A DNA stretch of 64,000 nucleotides, taken from assembly GCF_013344475.1 (NCBI RefSeq), contig NZ_JABUOU010000001.1, positions 1,054,001 to 1,118,000 of the forward strand. The letters are read 5' to 3'. Of the stretch, positions 8,650-17,064 are shown piece after piece. How positions within the stretch are numbered: the stretch's first letter is position 1; every line of letters begins with the position of its first letter. The stretch is from Martelella limonii. Lineage in GTDB: Bacteria > Pseudomonadota > Alphaproteobacteria > Rhizobiales > Rhizobiaceae. The notes beneath the pieces are model-generated. The model did not search any database. It was not told where the DNA came from and saw nothing but the letters and a program-made list of their open reading frames with translations. The position numbers and the translations under genes were made by a program.

Positions 8650-9978
8650 TCAGTAGTAGCCTGCGTCTTCCATGATCATGGTCGCCTTGTCGGCGGCGTC
8701 ATCGAGCGCTTCCTGCGGGGTCTTCTCGCCGACGATTGCAGCCTGCAGCTCGGGCCACAGAACGTTCGAGACCTGGATCCATTCCGGAATCAGCGGCGGG
8801 GTGCGGGCGTCAGCCAGCGATTCCTGCCAGACCTGGAACATTTCGGCGAGGTTCTCCTTGCCGTTCTCGTTGAACCAGTTGATCACCTCTTCATAGGTGG
8901 CAGAGCGGGTCGGCAGGTTGCCGGCCATCGCTTCCATGAGCTCGCTCTCGTCATTGGTCATGAACACGGCAAAGGAAACGGCGGCATCCTTGTTGTCGCA
9001 ATCCTCAGTCACCGAGAACGAATGCGAACCGGACCAGCCGCCGCGCTTGCCCGACGAGCCGACCGGGGCCACGGCATACCCGAGGTCATCCGCGATCTTG
9101 GATGAAGACGGATCCGCAAAGAAGGCGGCGAAACCCGGCCAGTCCAGATCGATGGCGAGTTGGCCCGCGGCCATCGCCTGGCCGATATCGTCCCAGGTGT
9201 AATTGACCGTGCCGGCCGGCACCGCGCCGGCGTCGTAGACATCGATAAACCACTCCAGGGCGGCAACGCCTTCCGGCGAATTGAAGACCGGTTTGAAATC
9301 GGCGTCGAACATATCGCCGCCATTGGCCCGCAGGATTTCCATGAAGCGGCCCGACATGCCCTCGTCCTTGCCGGCAAACGCGGTGCCATAGAGGTTCGGC
9401 GGATCGGCGAAGAAAATCACCTGGTCGCGAAACTCGTCAAAGGTCTTCGGCGGGGCAAGGTCGGTGCCATATTTCTCCTTCCACGCCGTCTGGTTTGCCG
9501 GATCCGCGTAGAGGCTCTTGCGATAATAGAGGTTCGACACGTCGGTGACACGCGGCAACTGGACGAGGCGGCCATCGACCTTGGCGGACTCAAGCGTCCC
9601 CGGGACATATTTGTCGAGCTCCGACTGCGGAATGAACTCCGACAGGTCGATATAGAGGTCGCCATATTGCGGGGCGAAGCTGGTGTGGTTCGAGCCAAGG
9701 CACCAGGAGATGCCGCCGGTCGCGATATCCTGCTTGATCTCGCGGTCAAGCTCGAAATGGTTCTTGGAAGAAACGATCTCGACCTTGGCGCCGGTCATCT
9801 CCTCCCATTCGGGGATGCGCGTGTAGAGCTTCTCGTACTGGGTGCCGCCAATCAGCTTCACCTGAAGCGTATAGCCCGGAAAACTGCCGTAGTCGAAGTC
9901 ATCGGCCTGTGCGCCAGCCGCAAGGCCGCCGAACGCGCAGGTAGTAATCAGCGCTGTTGTCAGAAAATTCCGTCGCAT
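8650..9978 (-). CDS. Extracellular sugar-binding protein of ABC importer
   Basis: This 442-residue family-1 solute-binding protein is first in the minus-strand operon. The preferred start at 9978 gives an export signal, MRRNFLTTALITTCAFGG, then an AGAQA-type cleavage site before DDFDYG; the longer frame to 10026 has no role as a signal. The body contains KLIGGTQYEKLYTRIPEWEE, as in sugar-binding proteins. Transcription should start in the divergent region shared with the IclR gene, where a putative operator is present. The likely ligand is a fucose-related sugar or acid, inferred from downstream enzymes. Confidence 0.9.
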   Translation of the reverse strand: MRRNFLTTALITTCAFGGLAAGAQADDFDYGSFPGYTLQVKLIGGTQYEKLYTRIPEWEEMTGAKVEIVSSKNHFELDREIKQDIATGGISWCLGSNHTSFAPQYGDLYIDLSEFIPQSELDKYVPGTLESAKVDGRLVQLPRVTDVSNLYYRKSLYADPANQTAWKEKYGTDLAPPKTFDEFRDQVIFFADPPNLYGTAFAGKDEGMSGRFMEILRANGGDMFDADFKPVFNSPEGVAALEWFIDVYDAGAVPAGTVNYTWDDIGQAMAAGQLAIDLDWPGFAAFFADPSSSKIADDLGYAVAPVGSSGKRGGWSGSHSFSVTEDCDNKDAAVSFAVFMTNDESELMEAMAGNLPTRSATYEEVINWFNENGKENLAEMFQVWQESLADARTPPLIPEWIQVSNVLWPELQAAIVGEKTPQEALDDAADKATMIMEDAGYY

Positions 9979-10026
9979 GTCTGTCCTCCTCAATCCCTCA
10001 AGTCCAGAAAAGACTTGATCCTCCAT

Positions 10027-10043
10027 ATTTGAAAAGTCTATTC
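10027..10043. promoter_or_regulatory. Putative IclR operator in the divergent importer/IclR region
   Basis: ATTTGAAAAGTCTATTC contains an imperfect inverted repeat (GAAAA/TATTC, three-base gap). It lies 49 bases upstream of the importer start on the minus strand and in front of the divergent IclR gene. The same element, with 15 of 17 bases identical, recurs at 12733-12749 before the oxidoreductase operon. The IclR gene sits between the two sites. Binding is inferred. Confidence 0.5.
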
Positions 10044-10159
10044 GTATATAAGCATCAATTTGGCGCAGCCGTCAACGTCGCTCTTGATATCGGGCGGGAA
10101 CGACGTCAGTTTCGCAGCAAATTCAGGGTGAAGTTTCACCCGTGCCGCAAGGAACGAAC

Positions 10160-10915
10160 ATGGCTTCAGAAGACTCCGACCGCTACCGCGCCCCTGCCCT
10201 CGACAAGGGGCTCGACATATTTGAGCTGCTGGCCGAGACCGACGGATCGCTGAGCCAGGCGGAGATCGCGAAGTCGCTCGGCCGCACACCCAACGAAATC
10301 TACCGCATGCTCGACCGGCTGGTGCGGCGCGACTATATCCGCCGCACGCCGGAGGACCGCTACGAGATCACGCTGAAGATGTTCGAACTGGTCCATGCCA
10401 GACCGCCACTGCGCCGGCTGGTCAACCAGGCGATGCCGCTGCTTCAGCACGTGGCGCAGGAGACGGGACAGTCCTGTCATATCGTCGTGTTCGACCGCAA
10501 CGCCGCCGTCGTCGTCGCGCAGGTTGATGCGCCGAGCTACTGGAGCCTCGCCGTTCGCGTCGGCACGCGACTGAAGCTTACCTCGACCGGCTCCGGCCTC
10601 GTCTTCCTCGCCTTCTCTTCGCCCGAAAACCGGGCGTTGATGCTGAAGGGCGCCGGCGAGACGCTGACGCCGGAGACCGAAGCCCGTCTCGAGGGGATCC
10701 GCAAAGCGGGGTACACCATGATGCCGAGCGAGCAGATCGCAGGCGTCACCAATCTTTCAGCGCCGGTCATCGGGCCGCTCGGGTCGGTGATGGCGGTCGT
10801 CACATCGCCTTATACGGAGCGCCTTGACCGCACGATCAAAGACGACCGGGCGCGCACCCTGGAATTTGTGCGCGCGGCAGCCGCAAGCCTTTCCAAAGGC
10901 CGTCCCGATCCGTGA
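10160..10915 (+). CDS. IclR family transcriptional regulator
   Basis: This 251-residue regulator has an N-terminal winged helix (SLSQAEIAKSLGRTPNEIYRM, residues about 30-50) and a C-terminal IclR effector domain (VRVGTRLKLTSTGSGLVFLAF). The ATG at 10160 with AAGGA seven bases upstream is preferred over a GTG at 10142. It is divergent from the sugar importer operon and followed by fuconolactonase-like and mutarotase genes, so it probably senses an L-fucose pathway intermediate. Its likely operator occurs both in its own divergent promoter region and before the 12.8 kb operon. Confidence 0.9.
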   Translation: MASEDSDRYRAPALDKGLDIFELLAETDGSLSQAEIAKSLGRTPNEIYRMLDRLVRRDYIRRTPEDRYEITLKMFELVHARPPLRRLVNQAMPLLQHVAQETGQSCHIVVFDRNAAVVVAQVDAPSYWSLAVRVGTRLKLTSTGSGLVFLAFSSPENRALMLKGAGETLTPETEARLEGIRKAGYTMMPSEQIAGVTNLSAPVIGPLGSVMAVVTSPYTERLDRTIKDDRARTLEFVRAAAASLSKGRPDP

Positions 10916-10968
10916 GACGAGAGGCCCGGCCGCCGCAAACAGATGCCCACCGAGGCAAGGGAGGAACA

Positions 10969-11793
10969 ATGCGCATCATCGATACTCACCTTCATCTCGT
11001 CTACAAGGACCGGTTCTCCTATCCCTGGCTGAAGGATGCCCCGGCGCTCGACCACCAGATAACGGCTGAGGACTATTTCGCCCGCGCCGGAAAGCTCGGC
11101 ATCGATGCCGCGCTGCATATGGAAGTCGATGTCGCGGAGACCGACATGGAGGCCGAGACCGTCTTCATGGTCAGCGCGCACCAAAAGATCGCTGGCGCGA
11201 TCGCCGCCTGCCGGCCGGAGAGCCCGGACTTCCCAGCCTATCTGGAACGGATTGCCGCCATCCCCGGCGTGCGCGGGCTGAGACGCGTGCTCCATGTGGT
11301 GCCGGACGATGTCTCGCAGGCACCGCTCTTTGCAGAAAATATCCGTCGCCTGGCCGGCCACGGCCTCACCTTCGACCTCTGCGTTGCCGCCCGCCAGCTT
11401 CCGCTTGCAATCGCCCTCGCCGGAAAATGCCCAGAGGTACAGTTCGTGCTCGACCATTGCGGCGTGCCCGACATCGAAAACGAGGCCTATGCGCCTTGGG
11501 CCGAAAATATCTCCGAATGCGCGCGACTGGCCAATGTCACCGCCAAGATTTCCGGCGTGATCGCCTATGCCGGGGCGGACTGGAACACGGAGAAACTCCG
11601 CCCCTACATCTCTCACGTCCTCGACGTGTTCACCTTCGACCGCGTGGTCTGGGGTTCGGACTTTCCCGTCTGCACCATCCACGCAAGCCTTGAAGACTGG
11701 GTTGCGAGCACAAAGGAAATCGTCGCTGGAGCAACGCAGCAGGACCAGGAAAACCTGTTTTCCCGCAATGCCATGAGGCTCTACCGCCTCTAG
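10969..11793 (+). CDS. Amidohydrolase, probable L-fuconolactonase
   Basis: This 274-residue amidohydrolase-2-type TIM-barrel enzyme starts MRIIDTHLHL, with the metal-binding HxH at residues 7-9. It has FVLDHCGVPDIE in the middle and the catalytic aspartate block VWGSDFPVC near the end. Members next to L-fuconate dehydratase hydrolyse L-fucono-1,5-lactone to L-fuconate. The start at 10969 is set by GGGAGGA five bases ahead. The gene follows the IclR gene and precedes a mutarotase gene. Other sugar lactones or 2-pyrone dicarboxylate lactones are possible substrates; context favours fuconolactone. Confidence 0.87.
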   Translation: MRIIDTHLHLVYKDRFSYPWLKDAPALDHQITAEDYFARAGKLGIDAALHMEVDVAETDMEAETVFMVSAHQKIAGAIAACRPESPDFPAYLERIAAIPGVRGLRRVLHVVPDDVSQAPLFAENIRRLAGHGLTFDLCVAARQLPLAIALAGKCPEVQFVLDHCGVPDIENEAYAPWAENISECARLANVTAKISGVIAYAGADWNTEKLRPYISHVLDVFTFDRVVWGSDFPVCTIHASLEDWVASTKEIVAGATQQDQENLFSRNAMRLYRL

Positions 11794-11825
11794 ACGCAAT
11801 TCAGACAAACCAAGGGAGAAACCCC

Positions 11826-12155
11826 ATGCAGCGCATCGGGATGGTCATCGGGCTCAGCGCCGACAAGGTCGCCGAATACAAGGAGCTTCACGCCAATGTC
11901 TGGCCGGACGTGCTGGACATGATCAAGGCGTGCAATATCCGCAACTACACGATCTTCCTGCGCGAGCCGGAGAACCTGCTGTTTTCCTATTACGAATACA
12001 CCGGGGACGACTACGAGGCCGATCAGGCGAAGATGGCGGCCGACCCCAAGACCCGGGAATGGTGGGCGGTCTGCATGCCCTGCCAGAAACCGCTCGACAC
12101 CGCCGCGGAAGGCGAATGGTGGGCCGAGATGGAAGACGTCTTCCATCTCGCTTGA
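11826..12155 (+). CDS. L-rhamnose/L-fucose mutarotase family protein
   Basis: This 109-residue RhaM-type dimeric alpha-beta protein interconverts sugar anomers. Family features include RIGMVIGLSADKVAEYKELH at the N terminus, IRNYTIFL, and the closing WWAVCMPCQKPLDT. An AGGGAGAAA ribosome site precedes the ATG. It is last in the plus-strand IclR-amidohydrolase set, which suits supply of the correct L-fucose anomer to a dehydrogenase not found in this window. Whether it prefers L-rhamnose or L-fucose cannot be told from sequence. Confidence 0.87.
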   Translation: MQRIGMVIGLSADKVAEYKELHANVWPDVLDMIKACNIRNYTIFLREPENLLFSYYEYTGDDYEADQAKMAADPKTREWWAVCMPCQKPLDTAAEGEWWAEMEDVFHLA

Positions 12156-12188
12156 CGGCGGTGCCTATGGCGCTTTCCGGAGCGGACT

Positions 12189-12521
12189 TCAGATCTTCTT
12201 CACGAATTCCGATTTCAGTTTCATGGCTCCGAAACCATCGATCTTGCAGTCGATATTGTGATCGCCTTCGACAAGCCGGATGTTCTTTACCTTGGTGCCG
12301 ACCTTGAGAACCTGGCTGGAACCCTTCAGCTTCAGATCCTTGATGACGGTCACCGTATCGCCATCGGCGAGCAGATTGCCATTGGCGTCCTTGAATTCCG
12401 GCTCGACGGCCGTATCGGCACCGGCCGACCATTCGTTGCCGCATTCGGGGCAGATCAGCAGCGCACCGTCTTCATATGTGTAACTGGACTGACATTTGGG
12501 ACAGGGCGGAACTTCGCTCAT
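12189..12521 (-). CDS. yjdM: YjdM/PhnA-type zinc-ribbon protein
   Basis: This 110-residue protein has an N-terminal zinc ribbon ([22 protein letters not shown], Cys pairs at residues about 6, 9, 25 and 28) and a C-terminal SH3-like domain ([20 protein letters not shown]). Length and layout match YjdM, historically called PhnA although not a phosphonoacetate hydrolase. The ATG at 12521 gives [11 protein letters not shown]; the longer open frame has no matching extension. It is convergent with the mutarotase gene. The function of the family is poorly defined. Confidence 0.9.
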   Translation of the reverse strand: MSEVPPCPKCQSSYTYEDGALLICPECGNEWSAGADTAVEPEFKDANGNLLADGDTVTVIKDLKLKGSSQVLKVGTKVKNIRLVEGDHNIDCKIDGFGAMKLKSEFVKKI

Positions 12522-12732
12522 GATCATCCTGATCGTGTTGGCGGTGGGGTGCGCGGAATGGCACCAGGAAGATCGCGCGGCACATGGTCCGGTGATCGCA
12601 AGACCCGCGCTTCCTAGTGCGAAACGAACGGCTTGTCGAGTGCGGAGGGCTGCTTTCACGGGTTCATGATGCAGCACAGCAACGGCAGGGAAAACACACG
12701 CCATGGAATGCGCGCCCTTGCAATCAATCCAA

Positions 12733-12749
12733 ATTTGAATACTCTATTC
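12733..12749. promoter_or_regulatory. Second putative IclR operator, before the oxidoreductase operon
   Basis: ATTTGAATACTCTATTC matches 15 of 17 bases of the site at 10027-10043 and forms a cleaner inverted repeat (GAATA-CTC-TATTC). It lies 37 bases upstream of the GTG start of the oxidoreductase gene. The two sites would place both operons under one regulator. Confidence 0.5.
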
Positions 12750-12785
12750 AGATAAGAATGATATTCTAACCTGAAGGAGGAGCAG

Positions 12786-13850
12786 GTGTCAGAAAAGGCT
12801 CGCAACCCGGCGCAAAGCTGGGCGGCGGTTCGCGCCCCGCGCCCCATCGTCATCTTCGGCGCCGGCTCGATCGTGGGTGACGCCCATTTGCCGGCCTATC
12901 GCATGGCCGGCCTGCCGGTCGCCGGCATCTACGACATCGATCCCGAGCGCACGGCAAAGGTCGCCGCCGAGTGGGATATCACCCCGTTCGCAAGCGTTGA
13001 TGAAGCGGCTGCCGTGCCCGGCGCGATCTTCGACCTCGCTCTGCCGCCGGTTGCGCATCTGGACGTACTGAACCGCCTGCCCGATGGCGCGGCCGTGCTG
13101 CTACAGAAGCCGATGGGCCGCAATCTCGAGGAAGCGACGGCCATTCTGGACATCTGCCGCGCGAAGAAGCTGACGGCGGCGGTGAACTTCCAGCTTCGCT
13201 TCTCGCCGATGATGCTCGCCATCCACGATCTTTACCGGAGCGGCGCGCTCGGCGAACTGGTCGATGTCGAGATGCATGCCAACATGATGACGCCCTGGGA
13301 CCTGTGGCCATTCCTGAAGACCATGGACCGCGTCGAAATCCTGCTGCACTCCATCCATTATCTCGACCTGATACGCCATTTCCTCGGCAATCCGGCGGGC
13401 GTGCACGCCCGCACGATGGGCCATCCGCTGTCGACCATGGCCCAGACCCGGACATCGGCAATCCTCGATTATCCAGACCCGGTCCGCGCCGTGCTTTCGA
13501 TCAACCACAATCATGATTTCGGCCCGAAATTCCAGGACTGCTATTTCCGTTTCGAGGGCACCAGGGGGGTCGCGCGCACGACGCTCGGGGTCAACCTCAA
13601 CTATCCCAAAGGCGTGCCGGATGAATTGTGGTTCTGCGCGAAAGGCGGCGAATGGCAGCAGATCCCGCTTGCCGGCACCTGGTTCCCGCATGCCTTCGTC
13701 GGCGTGATGAGCAATCTCCAGCGCTTCGTCTCAGGCGATGATGACCGCCTGGTCACCTCGGTCGAGGACGCCTGGAACACCATGGCGCTGGTCGAGGCGG
13801 CCTACCGGTCGAGCGCTTCGCCCGCGACTCCGATCAAGGAAAGACCATGA
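12786..13850 (+). CDS. Gfo/Idh/MocA family oxidoreductase
   Basis: This 354-residue NAD(P)-dependent oxidoreductase has a Rossmann motif IVIFGAGSIVGDAHLPAYR and the family lysine in LLQKPMGRN. The second domain is an open beta sheet including NFQLRFSPMMLAIHDLYRSG. The start is GTG, supported by GGAGGAG about seven bases upstream; an ATG start is absent. It is the first gene of a four-gene set in which every junction overlaps by one to four bases. The substrate is probably a sugar or cyclitol derivative but is unknown. Confidence 0.88.
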   Translation: MSEKARNPAQSWAAVRAPRPIVIFGAGSIVGDAHLPAYRMAGLPVAGIYDIDPERTAKVAAEWDITPFASVDEAAAVPGAIFDLALPPVAHLDVLNRLPDGAAVLLQKPMGRNLEEATAILDICRAKKLTAAVNFQLRFSPMMLAIHDLYRSGALGELVDVEMHANMMTPWDLWPFLKTMDRVEILLHSIHYLDLIRHFLGNPAGVHARTMGHPLSTMAQTRTSAILDYPDPVRAVLSINHNHDFGPKFQDCYFRFEGTRGVARTTLGVNLNYPKGVPDELWFCAKGGEWQQIPLAGTWFPHAFVGVMSNLQRFVSGDDDRLVTSVEDAWNTMALVEAAYRSSASPATPIKERP

Positions 13851-15010
13851 CTGCAGACAATGATGACCTGCCGCTTGCCGGCATACTTGTGCTGGACATG
13901 TGCCAGTTTCTCTCCGGCCCCTACTGCTCCCTGCGCCTGCAGGACCTCGGCGCCCGGGTGATCAAGATCGAGCGCCCCGGTCTCGGCGACCTGTCGCGGC
14001 GGCTCTATCTGTCCGACACCGAAATCGGCGGCGATTCCACCATCTTCCACGCCATCAACCGCTCCAAGGAAAGCCTCGCCATCGACATGAAGGACGAGGC
14101 CGATGTGACCGCGCTGAAGACGCTGATCGGCAAGGCCGATGTCGTGCTGCAGAATTTCCGTCCCGGCGTGATCACCCGGCTCGGCCTCGATTACGAGACC
14201 GTCAAGGCGTACCATCCCGGCATCGTCTACGGCTCGATTACCGGCTATGGCGATGAGGGCCCCTGGGTCGACCGGCCTGGGCAGGACTTGCTCGCCCAGG
14301 CCCGTTCCGGCGTGATGTGGCTGAATGGCGACGAGGAGCAGGGTCCGGTCCCCTTCGGCCTCGCCATTGCCGACATGCTGGCGGGCGCGGCCTTGTGCCA
14401 GGGCGTTCTTGCCGCGCTGGTGAAGAAGGGCCGCACCGGCAGGGGCGCCCATGTCGAGACCAGCCTTCTCGAGGCGCTGATCGATTTTCAGTTCGAGGTG
14501 CTGACCACCCATCTCAATGACGGCAGGCGTCCGCCGAAGCGCTCGTCCTTTCGCTCCGCACACGCCTATCTGTCCGCGCCCTACGGCGTTTATCCGACCG
14601 CAGACGGCTATCTGGCGCTGGCCATGATGCCGATCGACCAGCTTGCCGATGCGCTGGGGATCGGCGCGCTCGCCCCCTATCGCGGAAAGCCGGATCTCTG
14701 GTTTTCCGCCCGCGACGACATCAAGCGCATCATCGCTGACGTGCTGAAGGAGCAGGCCACCGAGCACTGGCTCGCCATATTGGAGCCGGCAGACATCTGG
14801 TGCGCCAAGGTGCTCGATTGGCCGGAGCTCATGGATCATGCCGGCTTCAAGGTGCTCGACATGCTGCAAACGGTAACGCGCGAGGATGGCATCGAAATCC
14901 GGACCACGCGCTCGCCGCTGAGGGTCGATGGCAAACGCATGCAGACCCGCCGCGCAGCGCCGAGGATCGGGGAGCAAAGCACGGCCATACGCGCGGAGTT
15001 CGGACTGTGA
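13847..15010 (+). CDS. CaiB/BaiF family III CoA-transferase
   Basis: This 387-residue family III CoA-transferase has the family landmarks LDMCQFLSGPYCSLRLQDLGA, VIKIERPG, LQNFRPGVITRLGLDY and GSITGYGDEGPW. The expected catalytic aspartate is in RPGQDLLAQARSG (about residue 147). It would move CoA between carboxylic acids. ATGA overlaps couple it to the oxidoreductase gene before and, through GTGA, to the binding-protein-like gene after. With the downstream MaoC hydratase it points to acyl-CoA chemistry on an unidentified acid. Confidence 0.9.
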   Translation: MTADNDDLPLAGILVLDMCQFLSGPYCSLRLQDLGARVIKIERPGLGDLSRRLYLSDTEIGGDSTIFHAINRSKESLAIDMKDEADVTALKTLIGKADVVLQNFRPGVITRLGLDYETVKAYHPGIVYGSITGYGDEGPWVDRPGQDLLAQARSGVMWLNGDEEQGPVPFGLAIADMLAGAALCQGVLAALVKKGRTGRGAHVETSLLEALIDFQFEVLTTHLNDGRRPPKRSSFRSAHAYLSAPYGVYPTADGYLALAMMPIDQLADALGIGALAPYRGKPDLWFSARDDIKRIIADVLKEQATEHWLAILEPADIWCAKVLDWPELMDHAGFKVLDMLQTVTREDGIEIRTTRSPLRVDGKRMQTRRAAPRIGEQSTAIRAEFGL

Positions 15011-16137
15011 CAATCAAACTGAGAGGCATGACCTGGAGCCACCCCCGCGGCTATGATCCCATGGTGGCAAGCGCCAGCGTCTGGCAGGAAAGGACCGGAG
15101 TTGCGATTGCGTGGGACAAGCGCAGCCTCCAGGATTTCGAGAGCTTTCCGGTAGAGGAGCTGGCACGGCAATACGACATGATCGTCATCGACCATCCCCA
15201 TGTCGGCCAGATCACGGCGGAAAACTGCCTGACGCCGCTTGATGTCGAAGGTCGCGAGGATGAACGCAGGGGATTGGAAGACGGCTCTGTCGGTGCCTCC
15301 TATGCAAGCTATCACTACAATGGCCGTCAATGGGCTTTCCCGCTGGATGCCGCAGCCCAGGTTCTGGCCTATCGGGAAGACCTGCTGCCAGCGCCTCCCG
15401 ACGATTGGCAAAGCCTGATCACGCTCGCCCGCGCGGGCCGGGTCATGCTGCCGCTTCGCCCGCCGCACAATCTGATGACATTCTACACCCTGGCCGCCAA
15501 CACCGGCAGCCCCTGCCGCAATGACGGTCCAGGCCCACTGATCGACGCGGCCGACGGCATGGCCGTCTTCGAAAAGCTGGCTGAGCTTGCGCGCCTTGTG
15601 CCGGCGAATAATTTCGCCATGGACCCCATCGCCGTGCTCGAGGCGCTCGCCGCGCCCGCCCCTGAAGCCGCGCTCTCGCCCTACATCTATGGCTATGCGA
15701 ATTACGCGATTGATGGCTTCCGTTCGCATCGCCTGACTTTCAAGGACATCCCGGCGCTCGGCGAAAACGGCCCCTGCGGCTCTGCGCTGGGCGGCACGGG
15801 CATTGCTGTTTCTGCCTTTTCCCCAAACAGGCAGGCCGCCACGGATTATGCCTATTGGGTGGCAGGCGGCGCTGTTCAGTCCGGGCTCTACCCGGAGGCC
15901 GGCGGACAGCCCGGCCATGACGCCGGCTGGAGCGCCGAGGCGGTGAACGTCAGGACCCATGACTTCTACCGCAACACCCGGAAAACACTCGAGACCTCCT
16001 ACCTGCGCCCGCGCCATGACGGCTATATGCGCTTCCAGGCCGAGGCTTCAGAGGCGCTCAATGCGGCACTCCGGGACGGCGCCCCCCCCCATGCCACAAT
16101 TGCCCGGCTCAACCGGCTGTTCGAGGAGAGTTTCTGA
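15007..16137 (+). CDS. Solute-binding-protein-like protein without signal peptide
   Basis: This 376-residue protein reads like a family-1 extracellular solute-binding protein (MTWSHPRGYDPMVASASVWQ, then a periplasmic-binding fold). Its GTG start overlaps the CoA-transferase stop, and no in-frame upstream start supplies an export signal. The mature-like sequence begins at once with TIKLRGMTW. No permease or ATPase gene accompanies it. It may be a cytoplasmic binding protein or an enzyme built on that fold. A run of nine C lies near its 3' end. Fold is likely; location and role are open. Confidence 0.75.
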   Translation: MTIKLRGMTWSHPRGYDPMVASASVWQERTGVAIAWDKRSLQDFESFPVEELARQYDMIVIDHPHVGQITAENCLTPLDVEGREDERRGLEDGSVGASYASYHYNGRQWAFPLDAAAQVLAYREDLLPAPPDDWQSLITLARAGRVMLPLRPPHNLMTFYTLAANTGSPCRNDGPGPLIDAADGMAVFEKLAELARLVPANNFAMDPIAVLEALAAPAPEAALSPYIYGYANYAIDGFRSHRLTFKDIPALGENGPCGSALGGTGIAVSAFSPNRQAATDYAYWVAGGAVQSGLYPEAGGQPGHDAGWSAEAVNVRTHDFYRNTRKTLETSYLRPRHDGYMRFQAEASEALNAALRDGAPPHATIARLNRLFEESF

Positions 16138-16583
16138 TGGAACGTCCGCGCCATTTCGAGGATATTGCCGTCGGCGAGGAGCGCCGCACCTATGGCCGCA
16201 CGATCACCGAGACCGATTTCGTGGTCCATGCCGGCCATACCGGCGATTTCTTCCCGCACCACATGGACGCCGAACACATGAAGTCGACGTCCTTCGGGCA
16301 GCGCATCGCCCATGGCACGATGACATTCGCGATCGGCATCGGTCTGTCGGCGTCGGAAATCAACCCGCTTTCCTTCACCTATGGCTACGAACGCCTGCGC
16401 TTTCCCAAACCGGTATTTATCGGCGACACCATCCACACCGTACTGACGATCGCGCGCTGCGAGGACGACCCGAAACGGCCGGACTACGGCCGCGTGATCG
16501 AGGAGGTGCGCGTGAAGAACCAGCGTGACGAGGTGGTCATGGCCTGCGACCACGTCTACCTCGTGCAACGCAGGGCTGTCTGA
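16137..16583 (+). CDS. MaoC family dehydratase
   Basis: This 148-residue hot-dog-fold hydratase begins RPRHFEDIAVGEERRTYGRT. It has the hydratase-2 type active site around DFVVHAGHTGDFFPHHMD, and PVFIGDTIHTVLTI later. It would hydrate or dehydrate an enoyl-CoA. The ATG overlaps the stop of the preceding gene by one base. It closes the operon and, with the CoA-transferase, suggests activation of an acid to its CoA ester followed by hydration. Confidence 0.9.
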   Translation: MERPRHFEDIAVGEERRTYGRTITETDFVVHAGHTGDFFPHHMDAEHMKSTSFGQRIAHGTMTFAIGIGLSASEINPLSFTYGYERLRFPKPVFIGDTIHTVLTIARCEDDPKRPDYGRVIEEVRVKNQRDEVVMACDHVYLVQRRAV

Positions 16584-16629
16584 GCGATTGAAGGGATGCG
16601 CTCTGCGCCGAAAGACCGGCGACGCTGCA

Positions 16630-16854
16630 AGGCTCGGTCGCGATGCCCTTGGTCGTGCGGAAAGACAGCAGGCCCTCCAGTCCTTCTCCCGGCCGAAGCC
16701 TGAAAGCGTGTCGCCGCCGGACGGCAATTCCATGCCGCCGGCAAAACACTCATTGATGAATGATCTGTCCTGCATCAATGTCGCAGGCAAGCTCCAGCGC
16801 GTGTGCGGCCTCGCCGGCCAAGCGCTCCAACTGGATGCGCAAGGCCGAGCCGAA
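16630..16854 (-). pseudogene. Aldehyde dehydrogenase C-terminal remnant
   Basis: Three minus-strand frames read in order as the end of an aldehyde dehydrogenase: a helix ending CDIDAGQI, then INECFAGGMELPSGGD with LSGFGREK, then GLEGLLSFRTTKGIATEP. The frame breaks once after AGQI and again after GREK, so it cannot be translated. Only about 75 codons remain. It lies in the 480-base gap between the MaoC gene and the acetone carboxylase regulator, antisense to both. It is probably the leftover of a gene lost when the flanking operons were joined. Confidence 0.7.
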
Positions 16855-16923
16855 TGAAGGGCACGGTTCCTGAACAGCAAGCAACAGCGGCCCGCAAGAA
16901 TGCCGGCGGGGCCGCGGCGAGAC

Positions 16924-16940
16924 TGTCCGAAATTCATACA
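16924..16940. promoter_or_regulatory. Putative regulator site upstream of acxR
   Basis: TGTCCGAAATTCATACA matches 14 of 17 bases of the perfect inverted repeat at 24122-24138; the left half-site TGTCCGA is intact and the right half is worn. It lies 125-141 bases before the regulator gene, a common place for an activator site. Autoregulation is inferred. Confidence 0.45.
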
Positions 16941-17064
16941 CAACGGAACGCATGCAATTGGTATTATCGGCATATTCGCTCTAATGGTTTCATGGAGGTC
17001 ACGATCAGAGTGTAAGCCTCAACGGCAACAGCTCTCTGGCGGGCTATCTTTTCGGGAGGAGAAG

